A DNA stretch of 10,595 bases from Euperipatoides rowelli (Eukaryota; Onychophora; Udeonychophora; Euonychophora; Peripatopsidae), in NCBI GenBank assembly GCA_003024985.2, contig PXIH01S0007414.1, one strand, 5' to 3'. The notes beneath the pieces were generated by a model, which was given only the letters and a program-made list of their open reading frames with translations, was not told the origin of the DNA and made no database searches. The first letter of the stretch is position 1; the number at the start of each line of letters is the position of its first letter. Below are positions 1 to 7,549 of the stretch, in pieces. Both the position numbers and the translations under genes were made by a program.

Positions 1-1155
<1,155 letters not shown>

Positions 1156-1243
1156 CTAAATTAAATATTGAATAAATGTAAATTGATTTGATAAGATATA
1201 GTTTTATGGATTAATTAATCTAATGTTGTAAATGAAATCTTAC

Positions 1244-1315
1244 TTTACATCCTGAACGGCGGAGGACAGAACGGAGATCTTCATCAAAACAAGCGGCAGT
1301 ATATTTGTTATGAAC
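1244..1315 (-). CDS. DYNC1H1: Dynein heavy chain exon 5: AAA4 between Walker A and B
   Basis: This small 72-nt exon (24 codons, phase 0 to 0) has acceptor GATAG and donor AAA|GTAAGA. It encodes [18 protein letters not shown] followed by RRSGCK. The family sequence here is recalled as Val-His-Arg-Lys-Tyr-Thr, two variable residues, Asp-Phe-Asp-Glu-Asp-Leu, then Arg-Arg-Ser-Gly-Cys-Lys. The match is strong enough to call despite the short length, and phases agree on both sides. This copy has Asn for Arg and Cys for the acidic residue before FDEDL. Only 52 bases separate its acceptor from the single N at 1368. An open frame running across the N on this strand is an intron read-through of this exon's other frame and not a gene. 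Confidence 0.95.
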
Positions 1316-1367
1316 CTATCCCCATACAGACAAAAAAAAAAAGGATTATAATTAATAAAATAAAGAA

Positions 1368-1368
1368 N
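1368..1368. other. Single N: inferred contig join A/B
   Basis: This lone ambiguous base lies between the exon 5-6 block and the exon 9a/9b block, which are not neighbours in the protein. As laid out, 9b (ending in phase 2) would run into exon 5 (starting in phase 0), so the frame would break. It is best read as a scaffold join of unknown gap size. Confidence 0.75.
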
Positions 1369-2287
1369 TAAATGACCCGTGCAAACCCTGTTTGAAGTTA
1401 TAATAAAGTTTATTAGATAAATACAATTCTGCATATTAAATTTAATGTAAATCCCATTTCTAATAAATAAATTATGAATTTTTTTGCATTCAAGTTTTTC
1501 CTTATGAACTTGCGTTAGGTTAGTTTACAAAATGTTGAAGAACACAAAACATACCTACTGTAGCATTCTATTAAGCAAGTTGTCTTTTAAAAATTTAGAT
1601 TGAACAGACTTTCACACCTTACGATTTTCTTTTAATACAAAATAAAATGCTACTAAAGATTTAAAATATTAAACAAGCAAGAAAGTTACTAATGAATTAA
1701 GATTACTATTAAGTGTTTTTATTTATGATGTCACTAATAAAATTAAAGTACAAAGTAGAATTTTAAATCCTGAAAAGCAAGTATTTCAAACCTCCCAGAT
1801 CACTAACAGATAATTCCACTCCTAATTTATAATATTTGCTTCAAAAAAAAAAAAAGTATGAAATAAACATCAATTAACATATTTAAAAAACTATTTACAA
1901 CAAAAAAAAATATTGGCTGTAGAAAAATTACTGATTCTTGGTTTAATTTAGTTTTATTTGTACATGTGCAGCTTTATCAGATTGTTTCGGTCAGTGATAC
2001 CGCCGTCACCGTATATTCATAGTGAGCAGACAGTGACAAATCATATGTTAAGGAATAAATAAAAGTATAAAAAATATTTTTTTAGACTCATCCTGGACTT
2101 CATATAAATAGTAGAAAAATATATTGAATACATTTTCTTTAAAGATAATTTTGCAAAATTCAAAGTGCAACTTAACAGAAAAAAAAATTGCTGATTAAAA
2201 AAAAAATAAACTAAAAAAATAAACTAAAAACATACTAAAAAAAAACGAATAAAATAAACCAACAAAAGGCGACACTAGAAGACTCGG

Positions 2288-2293
2288 CATGCA
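2288..2293 (-). promoter_or_regulatory. Candidate RBFOX site (TGCATG) downstream of exon 9b
   Basis: The minus strand reads TGCATG about 130 nt downstream of the 9b donor. RBFOX proteins bind UGCAUG and, from a downstream intron, usually promote inclusion of the preceding exon in neurons and muscle. It lies in a stretch (about 2280-2410) that is less AT-rich than the surrounding intron. It is a motif match only. Confidence 0.25.
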
Positions 2294-2401
2294 GTTAAAT
2301 ATTGCGTATAATGAGTAACTAGAAGAGGGAGTAGCATAGATCAGAGAAGAGTGCGCAGTGTTCGATAGTGAGAAGGGGAAGAGCCATTGGATTAGCATAC
2401 A

Positions 2402-2407
2402 GTTAGT
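2402..2407 (-). promoter_or_regulatory. Candidate STAR/quaking-type splice element
   Basis: The minus strand reads ACTAAC about 18 nt downstream of exon 9b. This is the core of QKI/STAR-family RNA sites, which control alternative exons from flanking introns. A six-base match can arise by chance, so only its position next to an alternative exon makes it notable. Confidence 0.25.
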
Positions 2408-2424
2408 GGCTAGTATAAGCTTAC

Positions 2425-2620
2425 GTTATATCCTCAGTAGCAAAATTTACAATAGTTGAGATAAAGTTTTCTTTCATGAGGACGGAGCGGATGGATTTCC
2501 AGTCAATAGCATTCTCTCCGAGCAGGAAGCAGATGGACTCTAGGGCTAATTTGACCAATGGGGGAGGGTTGGCCATGGAACGCACCTCCACCAAGTGTTG
2601 CCTTTTGATCGATTTCACAG
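2425..2620 (-). CDS. DYNC1H1: Dynein heavy chain exon 9b: stalk tip / microtubule-binding domain, downstream alternative copy
   Basis: This is also 196 nt with the same phases as 9a. The acceptor GTTAG follows a strong T/C tract and the donor is AAC|GTAAGC. It reads [52 protein letters not shown] and [10 protein letters not shown]. It differs from 9a at 14 of 64 full codons, by eye. The changes cluster around the Pro kink (Gly to Ala, Pro to Leu), in the DWK-IRS helix (Thr-Ile-Val to Val-Leu-Met) and before and after IVNF (Asn-Ile to Ser-Thr, Gln to Ala). Hydrophobic core positions and the kink are kept. The downstream exon (rest of the domain and coiled coil 2) is outside the window. Confidence 0.95.
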
Positions 2621-2655
2621 CTAACAAAAGAAAAGAAAAAAGAAAAATTGCTTAC
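2621..2655 (-). other. 35-nt spacer between alternative exons 9a and 9b
   Basis: The spacer starts GTAAGC and ends TTGTTAG with a nearly pure T/C run between, so it formally carries a 9a donor and a 9b acceptor. At 35 nt it is less than half the length of the other short introns here (85-89 nt). It leaves no room for a donor, branch point and acceptor to be recognised together. Splicing 9a to 9b should therefore be sterically blocked. Any branch point for 9b must lie in this spacer, overlapping the 9a donor, or inside exon 9a. Confidence 0.85.
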
Positions 2656-2851
2656 GTGATGTCATCAGTTTGAAAGTTGACGATGATATTAATAAAGTTC
2701 TCCTTCACAATGGTGGAGCGGATAGCTTTCCAATCATTGGCATTCTCGCCGAGCAGCAAGCAGATGGATTCGAGTGCCAGTTTAACAGGTGGCGGTGGAT
2801 TACCCATGGACTTCACCTCTACTAAATGCTGCTTCTTAATAGATTTGACAG
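2656..2851 (-). CDS. DYNC1H1: Dynein heavy chain exon 9a: stalk tip / microtubule-binding domain, upstream alternative copy
   Basis: This 196-nt exon has acceptor CTTCTAG (weak pyrimidine tract) and donor CAC|GTAAGC. Two bases (CT) complete an Ala codon, then 64 full codons, then AC of a Thr-like codon. It reads [52 protein letters not shown] and [10 protein letters not shown]. In the family this is the end of coiled coil 1, the conserved Asn-Pro-Pro kink, and helices H1 to about H3 of the microtubule-binding domain. It has no stop, frameshift or splice-site defect, and its divergence from 9b is largely at synonymous or conservative positions. It therefore looks like a maintained exon and not a dead duplicate. 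It is probably used as an alternative to 9b. Confidence 0.95.
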
Positions 2852-3023
2852 CTAGAAGCACAACAATAAGCCACTATTACATGGAAACATGCTACAGAAA
2901 TATGGTCTGACTAAAGAAATTTTTAGATAAAAACTAGTTTAACCTTCGAGCGGGCGCGCGAAAATGTTTAACATGATTCATAGAATTTTTACGATTCATA
3001 GAATCCTCTGTATAAAAATTTCT

Positions 3024-3058
3024 AAATATGTGTAATAATGAAATTATTACACATATTT
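3024..3058. repeat. Perfect short inverted repeat (hairpin)
   Basis: Arms 3024-3039 and 3043-3058 are exact reverse complements (16 bp, beginning AAATATGTGTAATAAT) around a 3-base loop. It lies just before the 85-bp direct repeat and may be part of the same mobile-element remnant. Confidence 0.85.
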
Positions 3059-3064
3059 GTGTCC

Positions 3065-3149
3065 TATTTTTTATCAGGAATTTTAATATATAAAGAAAAA
3101 AGGAATCCAACAAACAGATTTTATTTTATGATTATTTTTCTAAATGTCG
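3065..3149. repeat. 85-bp direct repeat, copy 1
   Basis: This aligns without gaps to 3255-3339, offset by exactly 190 bases, with about 11 mismatches by eye (roughly 87% identity). Shared anchors are TCAGGAATTTTA, ATATAAAGAAAAA, CCAACAAA and a terminal GTCG. It is probably a diverged tandem duplication of a repeat unit. Confidence 0.8.
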
Positions 3150-3254
3150 CATTCATTACGCTTGTATGTACACTGTATACTGTAGGCTATGTCCGGATAA
3201 TACATTATTTTAAATATTTCAAAATCTATAACAGATAGAAAAAAACTTAAATAG

Positions 3255-3339
3255 TATTTTTTGTCAGGAATTTTATTATATAAAGAAAAAAAAATTCCAA
3301 CAAATAGATTTATTTTTATGATTTTATTTCTAAAAGTCG
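3255..3339. repeat. 85-bp direct repeat, copy 2
   Basis: This is the partner of 3065-3149 at a 190-base offset. It ends about 65 bases before the single N at 3405, so the block may continue as further copies that the assembler collapsed or lost. Confidence 0.8.
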
Positions 3340-3404
3340 GCAGTAAAAAAAAAAAAGAAAAACCCAGTTTATCTTACATTTTCCTATACTGTTTCTCTGT
3401 CGTT

Positions 3405-3405
3405 N
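3405..3405. other. Single N: inferred contig join B/C
   Basis: This lone ambiguous base separates the stalk-tip exons from the AAA4 Walker A block. As laid out, exon 4 (phase 0) would be followed by 9a, which needs one preceding base. The junction is out of phase and skips more than 300 residues of protein. A direct repeat (3255-3339) lies beside it, a plausible cause of assembly breakage. Confidence 0.75.
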
Positions 3406-4031
<626 letters not shown>

Positions 4032-4116
4032 CTAGAAGAAAAACATACGGGAAAATTAGGATTATCTAAATCGAAAATGAAACATTCAAAGTGAAAAGAA
4101 ACCAATTGCCTGTTAC

Positions 4117-4303
4117 CCTAAGCCGAGCTTTGACATATTCTCTAAGCTCTTCCCTGTCCACAGGTATGTAATCCTTGGATAACCAATTACTATAAAGTAT
4201 AGGTTTGCCCAGCGCAGTCTCACGACTGATATTTGGGAAATGCTTGAGAGCCACCGCGTCAATATTCTTATCTGTCCAGCGACGTTCTTCTTCCTCAACC
4301 AAT
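4117..4303 (-). CDS. DYNC1H1: Dynein heavy chain exon 3: entry into AAA4
   Basis: The exon is 187 nt with acceptor ACTAG and donor AGG|GTAACA. One base (A) closes the split Arg from the exon at 8900-9063, followed by 62 codons. They include [41 protein letters not shown] and [12 protein letters not shown], all family signatures between the AAA3 small subdomain and the AAA4 core. The following intron (4032-4116) is only 85 nt and leads in phase 0 to Val-Phe-Tyr-Glu. By protein order this exon belongs directly after 8900-9063, yet it lies downstream of the 7288-6519 exons. It sits in the contig-like block bounded by the single Ns at 3405 and 5266. Confidence 0.97.
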
Positions 4304-5265
4304 CTAGTAATGAATAAAAATTAGTAAATGCTAACAAAGAATTTAAAAAGGACATTCTATACATGGAAGAATAATGTTATGTGACATGGAAATTGGACAT
4401 TAGTCTACATTACATTCTATAGCCATGTCTATCCTGCTTTTACAATAATAAAAGTGCCCTCTATTGGATAAAATTTATAAAAATCTCCATACAATTAATC
4501 TTCAGCCAATAAAATCAAGTATTAGAAGGACTATTTAGTAAACAAATTTAGCTGATATATTGAAATGAGTTAAAAATAATAGTTTTGATTGGATAATTCA
4601 GTCATGTGACAGGGAGCGTGCAACTAGTGTCTGGATCCCAGATAAGCATTTTACTCTAGACCAAAACTATAATTTAACAACACACAGACTCTATCTCCAA
4701 TATGAATATAATAGCAAATTAAAAAATATCTAATCTTAACCTCACCCTGACCCTAACACCAACATAAATATTAAAGCATATTAAAAAAATAAGTAATAAA
4801 TAAAATCACACACTAAACTGCAGCTAAATTGAGAGCCGACCTGTGATTGGATGATTTAGAGCTAGAGGAAAATGCATATCTGGGATCCAGACACTAGTGA
4901 GCCTAGCAACAGCCAATCAAAATTGTGAATACTTCCCTTTAATCTCAACTGAGGTATGGCTGTAGTTTCTTACATTTAGGCTAAATATTATTTTTAATAA
5001 TTAGATTAATTTTAATAATATACTGTATTATTTTTCAAGATTGTTATTAATTTGAATCATTTTAAGTGACAACTTTTTTTGTTTAACATTTACTTTGATC
5101 ACTTTTTTTTTTAAGAGGTAGATTTTTAGTATTACATTAATGTTCCATCGCAGTTATAAAATATCTATGATAATTCATCAAAGTTACATTGACATTTAAA
5201 TATAATTTCTTCAATTTTTTTTTATTGTCCATATAATTGGATTTTCAATTTACTAAATTATTTCA
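4304..5265 (-). other. Intron upstream of exon 3, with MITE-like element
   Basis: This is AT-rich intron carrying an inverted-end element at about 4582-4923. Nothing coding was found in the rest, which includes T-runs at about 5070-5115 and 5214-5225. Confidence 0.65.
4582..4923. mobile_element. MITE-like element with long inverted ends
   Basis: The inner inverted arms 4623-4659 and 4862-4898 (37 bp each) differ at only two positions and share ACTAGTGTCTGGATCCCAGA. Outside them TTTTGATTGG (4583-4592) is mirrored by CCAATCAAAA (4913-4922), separated from the core by unrelated sequence of differing length (30 against 14 bases). The roughly 340-bp span has no open frame, as expected for a non-autonomous element. 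The interior has a degenerate CCCTAA-like tract near 4737-4762. Exact termini and target duplication could not be fixed by eye. Confidence 0.7.
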
Positions 5266-5266
5266 N
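5266..5266. other. Single N: inferred contig join C/D
   Basis: This lone ambiguous base separates exon 3 (4303) from exon 8 (6519). Exon 8 ends in phase 0 while exon 3 begins with one base of a split codon, and the protein order is reversed across the join. Confidence 0.75.
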
Positions 5267-5590
5267 GCACAGATAGCAAGCATGTCTTTAATAATAATAA
5301 TAAGTGTCATGGAAGACTATCATTGATGAAAGCCATGCTATTGGATTATTATTATAATTATATTTCTCTTTTAGCCTCCATCTTTTATTTCTTTGTTAGC
5401 GTATTTTAATAATCTCGGGCTCTCTCTATATTCTGCTAGTTCTCTGTGACGTACAGTTTCTCGGACTCGTTAAACTATTTACTAATAAAAATGTCCTTTT
5501 TATTGTTTAATTCTTTTAATTGATATTCACATTTGCAAATATTGTTATAAATTAGTTGTTTAAATTCAATATAATTTATTTAAATTACAG

Positions 5591-5638
5591 GCTCGGAGAA
5601 AATTAACATACGCAGCCTGTATGTTTAATTCATCAAAT
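5591..5638. repeat. Perfect 48-bp direct repeat, copy 1
   Basis: This is identical base for base to 5948-5995, 357 bp away, starting GCTCGGAGAAAATTAACATA. The unit contains its own inverted pair AACATAC/GTATGTT. Similar but looser sequence (TTCTC-GTGACGTA) precedes both copies, near 5440 and 5915, suggesting two copies of a longer repeat, one of them interrupted by about 120 bases. Confidence 0.9.
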
Positions 5639-5704
5639 AAGAGATCATTATACTGTGTTCTTACAACCAGTATATGTAAATTGACAATTTGATTGTGTAT
5701 TTGT

Positions 5705-5726
5705 ATTATTTATTTATTTATTTATT
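5705..5726. repeat. ATTT simple repeat
   Basis: This is a short run of ATTT units, about five copies, typical of AT-rich introns. Confidence 0.8.
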
Positions 5727-5947
5727 GATCTCTCATAAAACATAAAACAAAGCAAATGTCAGAAAGAGGAAAGATAATGTACAATTAGCATTAAATGAAT
5801 AAAGTTTATTTATTTTTTTAAAAAAAGTCTGTGCCTAAAATGCACACGCACTCACGCTCTGTAATGGAGGTAAGTGGATGTTAATTATCTCAAACTCGGA
5901 TGTTCTTGGTCTGTTCTCCGTGACGTAATGGTCGTTCTCCGAGCTCT

Positions 5948-5995
5948 GCTCGGAGAAAATTAACATACGCAGCCTGTATGTTTAATTCATCAAAT
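5948..5995. repeat. Perfect 48-bp direct repeat, copy 2
   Basis: This is the second copy of the 48-bp unit. Here it follows the GTGACGTA-containing lead directly and its first bases form one arm of a palindrome (TTCTCCGAG at 5935-5943 against CTCGGAGAA at 5949-5957). Exact identity in such AT-rich intron DNA implies recent duplication or mobility. Confidence 0.9.
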
Positions 5996-6063
5996 TTTCT
6001 TATTTCATTTAAAAAGGTGTGAAAATCTAAGTTTTATACAATGTTAGGAAAGATGATGACATC

Positions 6064-6144
6064 ATCTATGACATCATCATAAACAGAAATCAAAGCAAAC
6101 ACCAGGTGTTTACTTTGATTTCTATTTATGATGATGTCATAGAT
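6064..6144. repeat. Near-perfect 81-nt foldback
   Basis: Arms 6064-6103 and 6105-6144 (40 bp each) are reverse complements with two mismatches around a single-base centre. Both mismatches are C in the left arm against A in the right on the plus strand, so in minus-strand RNA both become G-U pairs and the transcript could form an unbroken 40-bp duplex. Size and design match the foldback at 3436-3514 but the sequence is unrelated. Confidence 0.9.
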
Positions 6145-6518
6145 CACATGTTCGTTCTTCTCTAGCAAAAAATTTGATAAATTAAATAGACATTTTTTTT
6201 GACAAAATAAACTAAATTGATAAAAATAGCATTAATAATAGCCTTTTAAACTTTATGCCTAGAAGATAAACAATAGTAAGATTACCCAGTGACGAAAAGG
6301 AACTTACTGCATTTGTGTGAAATCTAACTAGAATTTGTTACATTTCTAAAAACTCACTATCTTGAATTGAAAATTTCCGTTTTTTTTCATCAGAGATTAA
6401 ATTTGACTCATTTATGTTTTCCAAATATTAACAAAAATCTATTTTAAACATACAGTAACTCAACGATAAAAAAAATAACAAATTTTAATTGTTTAAAGCT
6501 TCATTATCTTCAACTTAC

Positions 6519-6890
6519 CATTTGTTTCAGTTTAGCATTAGCAGCAGCGTTTTTGGCCTCAAGTTCTTGACTTTTCCTTGAGAGACTCTTTTGTAGTTCT
6601 TCAACTTGGTCGACAGTCTCGCGAATCTTTTGGAGGCCGACGTTCAAATGAAGTTGTTGTTCTTCAAGGTCAGATCGTTTTTCATTGAAGAGTTTGACGT
6701 AATGATTGATAAAGTCTAAATAATGGCGGGGAGTGATGGACATGGTTCGACCTCCTCGACGTGCCAATTTTAAGTTGGCTTGATGTAAAGTCTGGTGAAT
6801 ATAAACAAATGCGTTTACGATAGCATCTCTGTGTGTTGGAGATTTGGGCAATCCTTCAAATGCAACAGGAAAATAATCTGGAGGCAAATA
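6519..6890 (-). CDS. DYNC1H1: Dynein heavy chain exon 8: AAA4 C-terminus and start of stalk coiled coil 1
   Basis: The exon is 372 nt (124 codons, phase 0 to 0), after an 89-nt intron (6891-6979). The acceptor is TTTTCAG and the donor ATG|GTAAGT. It begins [15 protein letters not shown], continues through [20 protein letters not shown] and [17 protein letters not shown], then becomes a charged heptad-rich helix ([43 protein letters not shown]). The helix is the proximal half of coiled coil 1, the antiparallel stalk that carries the microtubule-binding domain. The next part of this helix, roughly 50 residues, is not found anywhere in the window. Confidence 0.98.
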
Positions 6891-6979
6891 CTGAAAACAA
6901 AGAAAAAAATAACATTTAAAAAAAACGATCAGTCTCATAACAGGTCCACATCATTTACATAATTTGATTTTAAACTTAC

Positions 6980-7288
6980 ATTTGATCTATCCAAGTCGAT
7001 CTTGCTGGTAAATTCCTTCCCAACTTGGTACAAAGCCTCATTGGACCAATCTCCAAACCAGTTAAGGACACATCTGTTAAAAAGTGCAGGGGAAGTAGCA
7101 GCTCGGTCTTTCAGGCCTTCGGACGAAGGATTCATGGTAAACACGACATGCAAATTCCTCATGACCTGCTGAGTAAACCATTTATACAATTCTTCATTAG
7201 AGTCCAGCATTAATCCCTCTCTTTGGGAACCTTCCTTGCATTGGGTCATCAAAGTTGTGTATTCATCTCCTTCAAAAAGACCAGGCAC
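6980..7288 (-). CDS. DYNC1H1: Dynein heavy chain exon 7: late AAA4 with sensor I
   Basis: The exon is 309 nt (103 codons, phase 0 to 0), with acceptor TTTTAG and donor AAT|GTAAGT. It opens [20 protein letters not shown], then has [20 protein letters not shown], where the Asn of TMNPSSEG is the sensor I position. It continues [20 protein letters not shown], including a conserved Phe-Asn-Arg-Cys, and ends in [11 protein letters not shown]. It is the second half of AAA4. The initial GTG is simply Val after the splice site, not a translation start. As laid out it would follow exon 2 out of phase. After the Walker B exon at 1066-1155 it is in phase. Confidence 0.98.
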
Positions 7289-7548
7289 CTAAAATTATAA
7301 GATAATAATAATTAGCTGAAATACAAGAACTGAGTAAGAAAAACTCTAAGATGACTAGTACTTTATTGCCAAGCTATTATGGATGATTACAGACTGTGAC
7401 GTATTTTTTTTAACAAATAAATTTTTTTAATTCCAAAATCTAAAGGTGGAAGTAAAAAAAAAAATAAGCCTTTTCACACGTACAGTGCAGGCCCGGCCTT
7501 AGGGGCGGGCGATGCGGGCAACCGCCCGTATTCTGAGATTATAGAGGG
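7289..7548 (-). other. Intron upstream of exon 7
   Basis: This 260-base flank holds only the GC-rich repeat-like element at its far end. In the corrected order it would continue into 1-1065. Confidence 0.6.
7483..7548. mobile_element. hAT-like transposon terminus, truncated at contig join
   Basis: A conspicuously GC-rich patch opens CAGTGCAGGCCCGGCCTTAG and then has GGGGCGGGCGATGCGGGC followed by CCGCCC. Sequences of the form CAG-x-GGCCCGGCCTTAGGGG-x-GGGC-x-GCCC are recalled as the inverted-repeat ends of hAT-family elements scattered through many animal genomes. The opposite end and transposase are not visible because the sequence breaks at the N. The family assignment is from memory of the end motif only. 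Confidence 0.45.
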
Positions 7549-7549
7549 N
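7549..7549. other. Single N: inferred contig join D/E
   Basis: This lone ambiguous base separates exon 7 (7288) from exon 2 (8900), which ends two bases into a codon and so cannot join exon 7 in frame. It directly abuts a repeat-like GC-rich element at 7483-7548, the kind of sequence where short-read contigs stop. Confidence 0.75.

Larger units (their letters stand above)
1369..2424 (-). other. Intron downstream of exon 9b
   Basis: This is AT-rich intron with several A-runs. The next expected exon (the rest of the microtubule-binding domain, around Asn-Arg-Ala-Ser-Leu-Ala-Cys-Gly-Pro) is not present. Two patches are less AT-rich: about 1985-2045, and about 2270-2420 next to exon 9b, where candidate splice elements lie. 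The 67-codon minus-strand frame in 2195-2398 is dominated by Phe, Ser and Leu from T/C-rich DNA and is not considered coding. Confidence 0.65.
2852..3404 (-). other. Intron upstream of exon 9a, with repeats
   Basis: This intron sequence contains a perfect 16-bp-arm hairpin at 3024-3058 and an 85-bp direct repeat pair at 3065-3149 and 3255-3339. The missing coiled coil 1 exon should lie between this contig and the one ending below exon 8. No reading frame resembling it was found on either strand here. Confidence 0.65.
5267..6518 (-). other. Intron downstream of exon 8, repeat-rich
   Basis: This intron follows the proximal coiled coil 1 exon. It holds an ATTT-type simple repeat (about 5705-5726), a perfect 48-bp direct repeat pair (5591-5638, 5948-5995), a small palindrome (5935-5957) and a near-perfect foldback (6064-6144). 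The expected rest of coiled coil 1 is absent. Confidence 0.65.

Noticed and set aside
2195-2398. 67-codon minus-strand frame downstream of exon 9b, considered as a third alternative exon
   Set aside because: Its Phe/Ser/Leu-rich translation has no resemblance to the stalk-tip exons and ends in a poly-Phe run from T-rich DNA.
2476-2673. Plus-strand open frame over exon 9b
   Set aside because: It is the antisense shadow of a conserved dynein exon; the minus-strand frame has family homology and splice sites.
2425-2851. Exon pair as an assembly duplication of two alleles
   Set aside because: The copies differ at 14 of 64 residues and at many synonymous sites, far beyond allelic divergence, and lie in one uninterrupted contig without an N.
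2421-2861. CRISPR-like or bacterial defence array from the repeated units
   Set aside because: The repeats are protein-coding exon copies in an intron-containing eukaryotic gene; there are no spacers and no prokaryotic genes.
2677-2910. Plus-strand open frame over exon 9a
   Set aside because: Antisense shadow of exon 9a, resembling the shadow over 9b only because the exons are paralogous.
3038-3238. 66-codon plus-strand frame
   Set aside because: It overlaps a hairpin and a diverged direct repeat, with composition expected of AT-rich DNA and no recognisable domain.
4735-4762. CCCTAA-like tract as a telomeric repeat
   Set aside because: Too short and degenerate, and inside a MITE-like element.
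7025-7213. Plus-strand open frame over exon 7
   Set aside because: Antisense shadow of the AAA4 sensor I exon.
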